The notes beneath the pieces are model-generated. The model saw only the letters and a list, made by a program, of their open reading frames with translations, did not search any database and was not told the origin of the DNA. 64,000 bases of DNA from Bipolaris cookei (Eukaryota > Ascomycota > Dothideomycetes > Pleosporales > Pleosporaceae), in the NCBI GenBank assembly GCA_002286855.1, contig NRSV01000009.1, forward strand, positions 126,984 through 190,983. The letters run 5' to 3'. The translations under genes and the position numbers were made by a program. Shown here piece after piece: positions 21,300 to 33,042 of the stretch; positions within the stretch are counted from its first letter, which is position 1; the number at the start of each line of letters is the position of its first letter.

Positions 21300-23713
21300 T
21301 TTTGGATATATGAGCGTGGTATTAGCGAGGAGTATAGGCGCTTCAAATATTTAGGAACATCATGCTTTGTCATTATTATGGGATTGTCTTTGATGCACTT
21401 AGCATTTTTTGTACTCCACGCCCGATTAGAGCGGAGATTGATTTTAGCGGATTCTACAGTATCTGTTTCATGACGTAAGATTTGATTACGAGGCTCCAGT
21501 GAAGGACTGAAGTCCTAGTAGCAATGCATTGCTCTTATCACAACTTTGTATCGGGAGCATGACATTAGAATATTTGAACAAAACAAACATCACTTTAACT
21601 AGGCAAACTTTCTTACGGATACTCCCGCCTCACACCCGCTGTTAGCACTGAAGCATAAGCAACGGTCAACACAAAATCAAAGTCAATTCAACTTGGGTAT
21701 GACGTAATCACGTCCTTCCCCGCAAACCATGTCAACACTGGCTCATAGTACATTCTTACTTTGTCAAAGCCCATGTTCAGAACCCAGCCTTATCTTGCTC
21801 CTCTCTCGTGCTAACTAAGAATTATCAGAAAGTTTGGTCGCGCTAGTTACCCTGTTTCTTGCTGGCGCCGTCAACGTACCGCTCCTGGAAAAGCAAATAT
21901 ACGGTTGTTGTTGTATCATATGATCTGAAGTTGTACCTGGTGTTGTGAAGGTCATTCGGGATGTGTTATGTTGGTTCGGGCGTACTCGGTACCGCAGAAT
22001 AGAGTATGATTGAATGTTCATGCCTTGATGAAAGGGGAGCGTTGGCGAAGGTTCTTGGATGCGTTTCTTGGCATATATAGATATTAGATTAGGTTCTCGG
22101 TGGTATTACGTGTACGGAAGGTCGAGGCATGCGTGTTCGATAGCCGTTGATTAGAGTTGACGTGGGTTGAGTTGAGATCGTGATTCAATAGACAGTGAAT
22201 GGAATATAACCGTTTCAAAATGCTCGATGAAAACTTTTGTCTCAAGAGGAAAAATGTTCCGTGCTTCTTGGCTCTTCTGCAACTATAAACGAGGCTCTGA
22301 TGTAGAGTGGCAAAGGCCAAACGCCACAATCGATGGCTCTCACGCCCCAACCGTGCACAACAATAAACTATCACGGAGCCAAAAGGGTCTCGGTACCCTC
22401 TACACGAGTCGTAGAACAGTATGCAGCTGAAAAAGCATCACCTCTTGTACGGACGGCTAGTCTACTTGGGTTAATATACTACCTACGTGTTATTAGCAAT
22501 CGCCACGGCCATCGCGAGCTGTGAATAGAATCGTATCGAAGCTCTCGGCGCATTTCTCGGCCCCGCCTCAAAATGCCCAGGAGCATACAAGCCAAGCCAA
22601 ACCCCACAACCGTCATCGTGAACTGTAGGTCCATCTCCACCATGACCGATTACAACAGTTTGTTCACTTCTTCTTTTTTTTGCCTATCTCAGTAAATCAG
22701 GCATCTCTATCCAAACACCGTCGTCCACATGTTACACTCTTGCCAACCGAAAAGCATCTGACTCATCTCGGTCTTTTGTACACTCGCAAAGTCCGAACAT
22801 GAAACCGCACTGACCCATGCGGCCCAACACTTGTTCGCTAAATCTAGACACTCTATCACGAACTCTGTTTTTTTTTTGGTGAAATGTCGATCCTTAACCC
22901 TCCGGGGGGCCGAGAAAAGCCTCGTATTAGGCACGACAAGGCAACATCGCAGGACTGGTATTCTGCCTATCCCATATGGCGCAATCCAGCCAGGCAGAGA
23001 AAGCAGTGATGATGATGGGTTTTCCTGCCCAGGCTCTTAGCTGGCGGTAGGCAAGAAGGTCTAGGCCTGCGGACGCTGCGACGTGAGCGGCGCTAAAATC
23101 ACGAGGACTAGGCGCCTGGGCTTGGCCTTGGGTTTGCTGGCGGAAAACGGACGAGAGAGAGACAGGGCGATATTATGGGCTTTTGGCAGTGGGATGTACG
23201 GTATTGGCATGGGCATGGGGGTGCGGAGCCTTGAACGACGTACCGCGCGCATGAACCACATATCGCCGTGGGCCGGACGCAATAAGTCGGCACACCTCAG
23301 CTGCATCGGGGAGACTTGCCACGCGTTGTGCAGGTGCGACGCCGAATCAGCGCTGCTAGGCGGAGGAGACGGAGATAGTGCCCCGCTACCCTTGGTGGGG
23401 ATGGGGCCGCTGATTGGCTGTAACTGGGACCGGGTGGGTAATGCGGTGCTTGGATTGTCGGGGATAGGGTTTTGGGTTGGTGTGGGCTACATGGGTGGAG
23501 CTTGGGGTGGTGTGTGAGTGGCATCGTTGAGAGAGTGATAGGGCCTCTGTTTTGGCTGGGGTGGTCTGAGAGTTTGGAGTATATAGATGGGTGCTTGTCC
23601 CTCACCTACATGACTTGAAAGCCAGAACATCGTGAACTTCATACTCAATATCATCTTCGATTCATTCAAAAAGTAATATATATATACTACTTACTACTCG
23701 ACCATCACCTCCT
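21300..23713. other. Gene-free stretch, 2.4 kb
   Basis: No gene can be supported. Open frames here are short and overlap on both strands. The 23083-23517 plus frame is Gly-rich through G-runs and has no family likeness. Confidence 0.45.
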
Positions 23714-23742
23714 TCTACTACTACTACTACTACTACTACTAC
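23714..23742 (+). repeat. (CTA)n trinucleotide repeat
   Basis: About nine CTA units in the presumed leader 25-50 bases ahead of the small ORF at 23767. Confidence 0.85.
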
Positions 23743-23766
23743 AACATCAACACTACCATCAACACC

Positions 23767-23967
23767 ATGTCTTCTCCAGCACCTCAATACGTCTACGTTC
23801 CCAACCTCGTTGGAGGACAAATGCTCCGCCTCCCCATTGAAGACCTCTCCTCCGACAGCGAGTCCACCATCTCCCAACAACCCATTGCCAGCCCAACCCT
23901 CTCCTCACGATACACTCGCGACTCGTCCCCTTCGCCAAGCGTCGAGAGCGTCGAGTCCGAGGAGTGA
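23767..23967 (+). CDS. Small acidic Ser/Pro-rich hypothetical protein
   Basis: A 66-codon frame with a good start context (CAACACCATG), preceded by a TATATATATA stretch about 85 bases upstream and a CTA repeat. The product starts MSSPAPQYVYVPNLVGGQML, continues LPIEDLSSDSESTISQQ and ends in S/E residues (VESVESEE). Codon use is C-ending and gene-like. No domain is recognised. The whole protein looks disordered and acidic at its end. It could be a genuine small gene or a first exon. Confidence 0.45.
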   Translation: MSSPAPQYVYVPNLVGGQMLRLPIEDLSSDSESTISQQPIASPTLSSRYTRDSSPSPSVESVESEE

Positions 23968-26664
23968 TGAGCTCATCACCCGTCCCACGTGGGGAGTAGA
24001 GAGACACAGACACAAGAGGCCGAGAATGACGACAAGGGCCTGCAGCCCAACCCACAAAGACCAAGACGGCATAAACTGAAACTAGCGAGCGGAGAGGAAG
24101 GAGGACCCTTTTTGCCAAGTCCCTTCACGATGGAGAAAGAAAAACTACCTCCGAGTCAGTAAATTACGCCCACGGGAGAGAGGAAAAAAGAGGAATGACA
24201 TCATTTTCTGTCATTTCTTCTCCTCTCTTTGTACGACAACCCAACCCTTTACCTAACCCAATGCAACCCAACGCAACACAATGCACGCACGCACGCACTC
24301 CTTTTCTCTTTCGTCAATTTCAACCAGAAAAGAAGACTGTGCTCGTTTTTTTCCCCCGGTTCTTGTCGGCCCGACAAAACGGATGGAGATGGCCACGTGG
24401 ACGTGGGTGTGTATGTGTGTGATAAGGGTATTTCGGGTATTGTCTTAGGGGAAAACAAAAGGTCGGCTTTTTTTTTTAAACCACATACCAAACTGCCTTT
24501 TTTCGGTTCATCATTTTTTTCTTTCGCTCCTTCTTTTCTTTCTTGGTGGTTAGATCGGGCTTGGCTTGCATAATGGGAATGCACGGAAGCAGGAGAGGAA
24601 GCTTGGCCTCGGTTAGAGAGCGGAGGGGGCATGGGACGATCGCTACATTGTTGGGGAAACAGAGCACACGGGCTACTTTCAACCCTCCTCCCCCTCCTCT
24701 CTTGGCTGACCCTGCTGCGGGGATCTTTTGTTCTTTTTTTTTTGGATGTTTTTGTTCTTTTTTAATGCTTCGCTTACCAATAGTAAGCTGATTCATCAGG
24801 CAATTGCTTTGGGGGATGACGCAGAAGCATTAGTTGGGCCGCCAAAAGTTGACCGAGATAGTAACAATTTTAATAGTAGTATTAATGCACACATGTCGTG
24901 GTATCCTTTGATTTGTTTAGGAGGTTTGTGCGCAACATGTCTTGTGACAGGTAAGCTTGGTCCTTGCGGCGTGAGAGAGAGTGAACCGTGCATAGATTAT
25001 ATGGATATGTATGGGTAGGGTTCGGGCCTGTAGAGTTCGGATACACGGATGCACCGTCATGCGTGAGGCAGCAAAAAAAACAAAACAAAAGGTTGCCTGA
25101 GGAGTCTGGATCTCTTGCTTTTCGTTTACCAGCTTACGGGACGAACTAGTAGTGTATCATGTGATGCAAAAACGGTGATGACGATGTGCGTACAATAGGT
25201 TCCACCATCTAGCATATCACAATTCTGCATGTCTGTGTGATGCGTTGCCAAAACTGTAATGTTCAGTAAGAGTCAGTCAAGTTGGGCCACGTAGACCTCG
25301 CACGCACGGTTACTATGCCTATCCAGGCTTTTGTTTTTTATTCCTATATATCTCCACGTGCGTTTGGGCATCTTACACAAATGCAACTCTTTGCTGTACT
25401 GCACACTGCATCTTTTTTGCATCCGCACGCGAAATGCCAAGATTGTGGAGTGTAGTACTATCGGCACCGATGCCCAAACCCTGATGTCTCTGATGCCGAG
25501 GCTGGATGACGCCTGACTACACGATGTATGGTCCATGCTTCATTGTTTTTTGGCAGGAACTACTATCTGAGCGGTGTGGGCGTTACCAGGGATAAGAGGC
25601 TAGAACCTCTACTCTATAGTGATTGATTTGTCAAGAAGTAGATATGATACTAGCGTCACAATATGAGAATATTGGGCAGTACTTGGCTCTTGGGATCGTG
25701 AGTGTATGCATGTAAACTTACCGATGGAACAGGGTGATGGCGAGAAAAAAGAAAGATATAACTTCATCACAAGATGAGGCGAACCTAGGACACGGGTGAG
25801 ACAGCTTTAGATGTATTTTTTTTTTGAAGAACTCCGAGCCAATCGATCCGGTGAGCGACGGTACTGAAGAGCCCGCATACACCAAGCACTGCACCTCATC
25901 GTTGTGGAGTGATCGTTTTCTCGATCGTGCATTGAATTTATGTGCTCTGCTGCTTGGCTATTCACAAGAGATACTTGATCCCCCGTATTCACAGTGGACC
26001 CGTTAGACAGTGTCAAACAGCAAATTCGCCATCTCTGAGTAGAACTCGGAGAGAGCGCTGTGATCTCTGCAAAGTATACGGAGACATTTATCTATTAGAA
26101 TGTTACGTTCCATGAGAATGCACCTGTAGTCAGAAACTATAGATATGAGTGTGCTCAAGTATAGCGAGGGTGTAGAGTGATGTTCAACATGAAGTGCCAC
26201 TCGCTTCGGACATACAAGTACAGTACATAAGGTGTGAATCACATCTCACAGCAAAGCAGTTCATACTGCTTCATGCTTTTCACTTCTACGCCTTCGGCCC
26301 TGCTATGAGAACAACCCATGTGTAGAACCAGAATGGCAGTGTGAATGAAGCAAGCAATGTGAATATAACAAACTTGAACATGTACTGGCAAGCAAACTAC
26401 ACCGTGTAGACATTATCAGGGAGTTGCTACAAGAAAATCATACAACCCACATGTTTCTACAGTATCTAAACACCTACCAAAGCTGCACTTGATCCACAGT
26501 TTCCTTGAAATCAATCAAATAGCCAAGACTCCCAAAACACCATCTTTCACAATGATCATTCTTGATATTCCAATCTACTACCAAAACTCCGGCTGGCTCT
26601 CATTACCCCTACACCCCACGCTACCATACAACAACAACCCAATACATCGCTCTAACCCCCTTCA
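23968..26664. other. Gene-free stretch, 2.7 kb, with homopolymer runs
   Basis: Contains many T and A homopolymers (near 24475, 24735, 25072, 25819) and CACG repeats near 24285. No coding frame with recognisable content. The DNA is more AT-rich than the gene blocks. Confidence 0.45.
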
Positions 26665-27071
26665 ACTGACCCTACCATAACCGCTCAAAACGACACCATA
26701 GCCAAAGGCGCCACCGCATGGGGCTGGCACATCTACAATGTCGATATGACTTCCCCTAAAATGACAAAATGGTGGGCTCAGTACGAAACCGCAGCAAAGC
26801 GCGAGTCATGGGACGACGATATATGGTGAATTTGGTAGAGAGAGCATGGCGTTAGGATCGCGGAGGAAGACACGAAAAGGAACGTCGGCGACAAGGAGAG
26901 CGCGAGCAAGATGAGTGCACTGATCCGGGGGGGGGGGAGGGGGTGAAGAAGATTGGACAGTGGGCTAAGAACTCGAGACAGGCGGTGGAGGTGGAAATGC
27001 GACAGGTTGAGGATCGTAAGAAGCGGCTGTGGGAGGAAGCGCGGGAGATGAGACGGTTTGAGAATGCCTAG
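26665..27071 (+). pseudogene. Decayed coding relic, family not recognised
   Basis: Frame starting at 26665 reads protein-like: TAWGWHIYNVDM, then WWAQYETAAKRESWDDDIW, then stops TGA (26827) and TAG (26836). The same frame stays protein-like through the codons around 26850-26925. An 11-base G run (26927-26937) then breaks the frame. After shifting, it continues VKKIGQWAKNSRQAVEVEMR and RKKRLWEEAREMRRFENA, ending at TAG 27069. One could remove the first two stops with a 30-base intron, but that is shorter than any real intron in this window. An ATG at 26552 in another frame is the nearest upstream start. I take it as the 3' half of a broken gene with an amphipathic, charged C-terminus. Confidence 0.45.
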
Positions 27072-27267
27072 GCGGGTCGCAATGCTTCTAAGGTTTCGCT
27101 GCCGGGGTTGTTTATGATAAGGCTTGAGCTATCGAGAGGCGGTTCAGCGCAGAAGGTATATCAGCCGTTTGTACTTTCTGCAACTCCACGAACGTATTGA
27201 AGGTAGATTGTTCCGATTTAAACAAAGCCATTTGATCCCTGCAAATTCCGGTCATATTCGTCTTCAC

Positions 27268-27891
27268 CTATTCCCGCGCCGCTCCTTCAGTGCACCCATG
27301 TATGTCCTCCTTCTCTATCCCTCTATTTTCGCTTATTTTGCTCTTCTCACTCTTAATTCGCTTCGTCTCCTCTACTCCACTTGTTAGATTCCGATGCGAG
27401 ACTCTGACTTCCCACTCCCCTTGCTCACACCACCGCACCTGTCCCAGCTTCTCTGCAAACGCTACACTGCGATGATGGCCACTCCCACAGAGACATCCTA
27501 CCCTCACAATAGCCGTCTCTCCTGCCCGAAGAGCCCTCATGTCTTCAACCTCCATAAGACGTCTAATGTCGCTTTCAGCCCGTGTAACCATATTGCTAAA
27601 CGAGCTCCGGCTCATGAGCTCTTCTTGCAAAATGGCATCGAGCCCTGTACATGTTTTGCGGAGTTCTTCAGATGGGTTGTTGGTTATGCGGCAGTCGTAT
27701 TCAAGATCGGGTGTCGGATTTGGTGGAGTGAAGCGGTCATAAGACGTAATCTCGAGGACGGGCCGTTTCAGTTCCGGCTGGGACAGCTTTGAACTAATGA
27801 GATTTTGTTTTGATGAGGGTATTTCCTCTTCAGTAGGAGGTACTAAGCGGATATCCTTTACTTTTGAGGCAATGTCTGATATTATTGTCAT
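27268..27891 (-). CDS. RapZ C-terminal-like domain protein
   Basis: A single frame of 207 aa reads from the ATG at 27891 to a stop at 27268. The frame is open further upstream, but that part runs through the TG/CA repeat and is best read as leader. Two blocks match bacterial RapZ/YvcJ C-terminal domains. The first is LEYDCRITNNPSEELRKTCT (about residues 63-82) followed by TGLD, like the family's DVRxLPNP..xELRxxTGLD. The second is VRVGCLCGSGHHRSVAFAEK (129-148) followed by VRVSHRNL, like IGCTGGxHRSV..AE..HRDL. The N-terminal P-loop kinase half of bacterial RapZ is absent. Fungal proteins of this type are known as predicted P-loop/RapZ-C proteins without a tested function. The C-terminal 40 residues are charged and disordered. 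Confidence 0.7.
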   Translation of the reverse strand: MTIISDIASKVKDIRLVPPTEEEIPSSKQNLISSKLSQPELKRPVLEITSYDRFTPPNPTPDLEYDCRITNNPSEELRKTCTGLDAILQEELMSRSSFSNMVTRAESDIRRLMEVEDMRALRAGETAIVRVGCLCGSGHHRSVAFAEKLGQVRWCEQGEWEVRVSHRNLTSGVEETKRIKSEKSKISENRGIEKEDIHGCTEGAARE

Positions 27892-27919
27892 GTTGTACGG
27901 GAGGTCGGGAAAGTGGCGC

Positions 27920-27978
27920 TTGTGTGTGTGTGTGTGTGTGTGTGTGAGTGTGTATGTGTGTATGTGTGTATGTGTGTG
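27920..27978 (+). repeat. (TG)n microsatellite in leader of RapZ-C-like gene
   Basis: A TG run with a few A interruptions lies 30-90 bases upstream of the minus-strand ATG at 27891. On the minus strand it is a CA repeat within the probable 5' leader. Confidence 0.85.
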
Positions 27979-28326
27979 GAAGTGGGACTTATCAGTTGAT
28001 AGGTGCTTGCTGGCCTGGGAGACCAACATATATTCTTTCCGATCTGTATGACCTCCGCAACCCGACTGGTCCAAAACACATTCCTTTCTGGTAATGCTAG
28101 TTTGGATAGGAAGCCGGCTTACCATCATGTGAGCTACAACCATAGAAGCCCTGAAGTTTCGTTGGCGCATGACGTCGGGCCCCATGTAAAACGCGTCATC
28201 ATATAAGAACATTGCATATTATTTATCCATCAAAGAATTGTTGCTGAATCTTCCTCGAATGGAGGGTAGAAATTTAATTTCGCAATACTGCGGCCAACGC
28301 TTCGAACCACGGGCGTTCTTTGAGTA

Positions 28327-29838
28327 TCAATGCGCTTTAGTTCTCTCACTTGTTCGAGGATTCTTCAATTTTCGGCTTACTCTGTACAACCTTCTCTTCA
28401 AACCGACTTCTGGCAAGCTCCCCGAACTTCTATGACTATCACTAGCTAAGAATATGTGAGGGTTTTTAAGAATTTTCGACGCGTCTTTAATTTCTTCACC
28501 CAACACCCAATCAGGTCCGATAACATCACCAGAGACGTGGGCTGAGTGTGGAATATTTTCATGGCCCTTGATAGATTGGGCAGGCCTTGGAACTTAATCT
28601 TCAGTCACTGGCTCGTGTCGTGTCTTGCGATTGTCAACTGGACTAATAGAACGAGAAGCGTGTGTTTCTGAAGTGTAGTCACTAGCGCTCCATCACCCTG
28701 CAGAAGAGGTCACCTCTGCCTCCGAGTGCAACGCATGTTGCTGCTTCTCTTGAGACGTGGATTGCATTGACCGTAGATTAAATTCGATTTCATCGACCAC
28801 GCGAGCCCTACGAACAGGATTTGCTCCAGGTGGCGTTTCTGGTGACGTATTAGACGTGGCGAGTGATCTCAAGGTGTGCTCAACACTGAACGCTAAATAC
28901 GGTCTTACAGCTTAAGGTTGAAAATCTGCCGCAGATTCCTCATCCGAATCTAAGTGAACCCGTGTGAGAACTGGTGCCTTTATTCAGTAGTTTTTGTCAT
29001 AAGCCTCGGCTAGAAGAGTGACCGTGATCGGAATTGTAATGGTGAAGTCTTGCGCTGACGAAGTAGGCGGCATCTTCCTTGGTCTCTCACGTGCTCTTTG
29101 AGAGAAGAGGGGAGAGGGAACTGCTGTAGAATTACCGTCGGACTGAGGCGAATCAGTCTCCAGTGCTTCACATGGAGTTGTCGGGCATTTGACCAGACTC
29201 GCTGCTGGTGATGGGCCCGGCTCGATAACAAATGTCTTCTTAACAGGGGTCTTTGGGGTTGAGGGCAAAGGAGTAGACGACTTTTAATAGTATTCAATCA
29301 GCTGTGAAACTCTGTTCGCTTTCTGATGAGGAGGAGGCATCTGGTGGGGGCTGGCTGGGGGGTTACTCATGTCTGGGGTAAGATCGGAAAACAAAGTAAC
29401 TGAGAAAGTTACAAAGTGCGGATGCTGTAGAATCCACTGAGAATATGAACGCAGCAAAAACTCCCGTGATTGATCTTGCGGAATCATCGTGGCAGAAATA
29501 TAAGAAAGCTCGAGTGCACTACATACGACCAGTAATGCATTTGCTTGTTATGAGGGCGGGGATGACCCATGGTTGAGTGAAAGCTGTTCCACGGCTCGGA
29601 AAACCCCTGCGATCGTATTGCACACCTCATATGTGATTGATTCGTGCCCATACACCTTAAATTAAGATGGTTTTGTTAAAAAAGACATCGCAAGTGTCAT
29701 TACACGTGACCACTGCGATGACTTTAGCCACTGTAGTAGGTCACCCTTACTTTGACTTCGCGTACCACTCCAACTGTCAACTCCGGAATATTTTGAGGCA
29801 AGCACGGCAATTGTTCGTCAAACACCGACTTTGTTTTA
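28327..29838 (-). pseudogene. Single-frame relic gene with scattered stops
   Basis: Reading one minus-strand frame from about 29838 down to 28327 gives protein-like text with only a handful of stops and no obvious frameshift. Upstream: YEVCNTIAGVFRAVEQL and SREFLLRSYSQWILQHPHF. Middle: KTPVKKTFVIEPGPSP, CPTTPCEALETDSPQSD, TRVHLDSDEESAADFQP and RRARVVDEIEFNLRSMQ. Downstream: HVSGDVIGPDWVLGEEIKDA and GSLPEVGLKRRLYRVSRKL. In-frame stops include TAA 29286-29284, TGA 28986-28984, TAA 28914-28912, one TGA near 28695 and one TAA near 28586, plus others above 29487. Several could come from CAA or TGG by C-to-T change. The family is not recognised; the Pro/Ser-rich linker and the basic C-terminus suggest a nuclear or scaffold protein. 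Introns in a live gene are an alternative, but the stops are not bracketed by splice sites. Confidence 0.45.
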
Positions 29839-30450
29839 TCCCCACAGTACCCTGCAAATAGTGCAAGGAATGGTTCCGATTCGCAGTTCTATCTGAAGGT
29901 CTTCAGAAGATCGATGTGAATGCTTGGGTATTTTTATGTGGCTTTCATACGGCAAGGCTGTGGATGAGATACAGCATAACTTGATCAAGTTTGGTGGCAG
30001 CTGCGTAAGCTGGTCATCGGTGCTTGTACTCATACTCTTGCCAATTTGCATATCATGCAGTAATGTGAAAAGACTTACCAGAAATCAGGGCAGAGGAAAA
30101 GCTAGTAACAGCTTTGTTAGATCAAAGACTGGACAGTTCATAGAGTACCGGGTTGTGATGCACACAAATGATTGCATGCAACGAAAGTGGCCATCGTAAA
30201 TGATTAGCTTTCATGGACTGATATGTTCGTAACTGGCGAAATTATTCCGAGAAGGCCCTGGTAATGTATACACAAACAGGGAATGAGTTCAGTGGTGTTT
30301 GTCACCCAAGCATTTTTGGATAAAATCTGGGGAAGCCATGGTCGGAGTTAATCCTCTGGTCTTGGCGAATGACTCAATCGCCGACGACCCCTCCCTACAA
30401 AATATCCAAAAGTCTACGAAATAGCAGCACACCCACATTTTACCGCCAAA
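29839..30450. other. Upstream of eIF2B alpha, no live gene
   Basis: Contains the possible 5' continuation of the minus-strand relic (open frame 30051-29836, with TSTDDQLTQLPPNLIKL) and the promoter of the plus-strand gene at 30451. Confidence 0.4.
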
Positions 30451-31571
30451 ATGAGTGCAGAACCCGCGGTCAAGACGAAGCCCGACTTCGACATTGTCGC
30501 AACCTATCGCCGCATCCTAGAAGATGATCCCGAACTTACTATGCCCGTCGCGGCCATCGAGGCGCTCGTTGAAGCAATCGCACAAAGTTCCGTGTCAACC
30601 GTCGCCGAGACTCTCGATCTTCTCGAACGCCACACTGCCGCGCTAAAGGCTTCAATCGCAAACCCCATCTCCCTCTCTGCCGGCACCGACCTCTTCCAGC
30701 GCTATCTTATTACCACCCTCAACCGTCCCGCCAGCCTGAATCTGGGCCCAGAAGACGATTTTCGCGCGATACGAAACCACTTGCTCTCTAACGGAAAGCT
30801 GTTCGTAGACAGGGCAAAGCAGAGCAGAGAGAAGATAGCCAGTTTTGGCAAGCACTTCATCCGGGACGGTGGCACTGTTCTTACAAACGGTGGCTCGCGA
30901 GTGGTGGGTGCGCTGTTGAGAAGGGCGGCCGAATCAAGTACTCTCCGCTTCAAGGTCATATATGTCCTGCCATCTGAAAGCTCGCTCGATTCAAAGGAGG
31001 GATTGCAGACGGTTGCCGATCTCCGAGAACACAATGTACCGGTGGCCACGATCCCAGACTCAGCAGTTGCATACTCGTTGGGCAAGGTCGACATGATCAT
31101 TGTGGGCGCTGAAGGTGTTGTAGAAAACGGCGGAATAATATCGCGCATGGGAACATACCAGTTGGGCGTGCTGGCCAAGAGCAAGGGAAAGCCATTCTAC
31201 GTCGTGGCCGAGAGCCACAAGTTCGTCAGGCTCTACCCGCTGAGCCAGTTCGATTTGCCAATCGAGCAGAAAGTCTTGGACTTCAAGGTGGCCGAGGAAA
31301 ACAAGGCAGAACAAAATATCAAGGGTGAACAAGAGCAGCGTAATGTCTTCGACGAGGCCATTGCTGACATGACCGCAAAACAAGGCTCGACAGTCGCTCC
31401 GCTTGCCGCACATGATGCCGTTGATTTCACTGTGGGTTTCGCATCGTGCAGTTCATACGTGATGTACTAACCCAAAAACAGCCTCCAGATCTGATCTCTG
31501 GAATCATCACCGAGTCCGGTGTCCTCACTCCATCTGCAGTCTCGGAGGAGCTGATCAAGATATGGTTCTGA
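30451..31571 (+). CDS. GCN3: eIF2B subunit alpha (Gcn3-type)
   Basis: Two exons (30451-31431 and 31482-31571) encode 356 aa. The intron has a TACTAAC-like branch site and splices VDFT to PPDLISGIITESGVLTPSAV, the standard C-terminus of the alpha subunit. The Rossmann-like part shows HFIRDGGTVLTNGGSRVVGA, VDMIIVGAEGVVENGGIISR and GTYQLGVLAKSKGKPFYVVA, and AESHKFVRLYPLSQFDLP, all characteristic. The fungal insert near residues 285-310 is charged (EENKAEQNIKGEQEQ). The protein is the regulatory subunit of the eIF2 guanine-nucleotide exchange factor in the cytosol and senses phosphorylated eIF2, linking to Gcn2/Gcn4 control. Firm. Confidence 0.95.
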
Positions 31572-32260
31572 GCCCTCTCTGAGCACCAAACTCCTCACAC
31601 GCTCCGAATATATCTACTCAGCTGATTCATACGCCAAGCCCAACGGCAGAGTGAAAGTTACTCACGTTAGTGTTAGGAACTACCTCGATGTGGAAATCTT
31701 CACTTCGCGCACTTAGCGTCCCCGGCACGACTAACGCAGCACATGACGAGGCAAATTACCATGTATCAGAAAACAGGGTGAATGCCGAGACCACTTCCGC
31801 GGTCCTGGGGCGGTTTGTGTATTGGTTAATCTGGATCGCCATTCAGCAACAGGCTGTTAACGACAAAACATTATTCTGTACAAAGTGGCAGTGGCTTATG
31901 ATACCCAATAGGAATACCTAATAGAACCAATTTGGTATTTCTTGGTTTCCAAGAAGAAGAACACTTCAAGATGAGAAGTATCGTTTTATTCCACCTATGC
32001 TACACGTAAATCTATGATCCTGCTATCACCAATAGCCTCTACACCACATCAGCGCGATTACCTGGCCTCCAGGATACCCAAAGCCTTGACCGGAATGGTC
32101 TATGCATTTCCAGAATGGTGAAGAAGTGCGAGTGAAACCAGTGCATATGACCGCATGTAGCTGGACCCCCCGAGTGCACAAACTCGATGCGCACACTCAC
32201 TATAAAATTACTCCAGTAGTACTGATACTCCTTTGCTTTCCAACTCAATCAACTCTCGCC
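31572..32260. other. Intergenic, eIF2B alpha to small ORF
   Basis: No gene seen. A CTATAAAAT box (about 32199-32207) lies some 55 bases before the ATG at 32261, in line with a TATA promoter. Confidence 0.45.
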
Positions 32261-32749
32261 ATGCCTTCACACTACTCAACCCGCTTTGCCAAACCAAAGG
32301 CTCACGCCAAGCAGCCCTGTACCCCAACCACCTCTCTCTTCTTCCACAAAAACGACACAAAACCCAAATCAACAACCAAGAAACCAAAAGACACTCACAA
32401 AACCCCAAGTCTCGTATCCCGCTACTTATCCTCCCCCCGCGTCAGCTCCATCCTACATCCAACACACAAACCCCACCCCATGTCTCTCCTCGAGCCACAA
32501 GACTACTCTACGGGGACCCACCGCTCTTCCCATAAAAATACGCGCGGCGCTTGTAGTAGTACGGGGCAACTGGAGTGGTACGTAACGTACTGCGCTATAA
32601 TGGACCAGGAAGAAAAGAGGGTGAAGAGAGTGCGCCGGGAGGAGGATAGAGCGTGGGAGAAGTCGGAGAGGAGGGAGAAGGAAAAACATGCGAGGGACAA
32701 GTTGGGACAGGAGGGTGTATTTGCAGATGTGTTTGTGTTGTTGGGGTAA
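32261..32749 (+). CDS. Hypothetical basic protein, 162 aa
   Basis: A single frame from an ATG in good context (CTCGCCATGCC), about 55 bases downstream of a TATA-like box. The product is Lys/Thr/Pro/Ser-rich for 100 residues (starting MPSHYSTRFAKPKAHAKQPC). It then has QLEWYVTYCAIMDQEEKRVK and a charged helix (about residues 125-150, RREEDRAWEKSERREKEKHA), ending in FADVFVLLG. No family is recognised. A frame this long in this composition is plausible but not proof; a spliced extension cannot be excluded. Confidence 0.45.
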   Translation: MPSHYSTRFAKPKAHAKQPCTPTTSLFFHKNDTKPKSTTKKPKDTHKTPSLVSRYLSSPRVSSILHPTHKPHPMSLLEPQDYSTGTHRSSHKNTRGACSSTGQLEWYVTYCAIMDQEEKRVKRVRREEDRAWEKSERREKEKHARDKLGQEGVFADVFVLLG

Positions 32750-33042
32750 GGGTGAATGGATAGTCATGTTGATTACGTGCTGAATTGAAACCGATACGAT
32801 GGAAGCGGGAGATACGCATACATGAGAGGGGTATAGAGCATGTGGGGTGGCATTGTAGAAGCAGGAGGCAGATGGATAAATGGACATCATTCAGTCATGA
32901 ACGGTTCTTTTCTCTTTTATGTCTATGTATGTCTCAAAATCTTACTTTTTTAGATGCAAGTGCCTAAGCGTGGTGTGGAATCGTGGGTATCGCTGAAAAA
33001 AAGAGGAAGAGGGATGAAATTGAAGGTGCGTGTTAGACGGAT

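Noticed and set aside
23083..23517. Gly-rich frame of 144 codons
   Set aside because: Produced by G-rich simple sequence; no start context or conserved block.
27920..27978. TG repeat considered as part of the RapZ-like coding region
   Set aside because: The open frame runs through it but gives only HTHTHT text; the conserved protein begins at the ATG at 27891.
28296..28316. CTTCGAACCA-like B-box suggesting a tRNA
   Set aside because: No matching A-box or cloverleaf around it; no tRNA gene could be folded here or elsewhere in the window.
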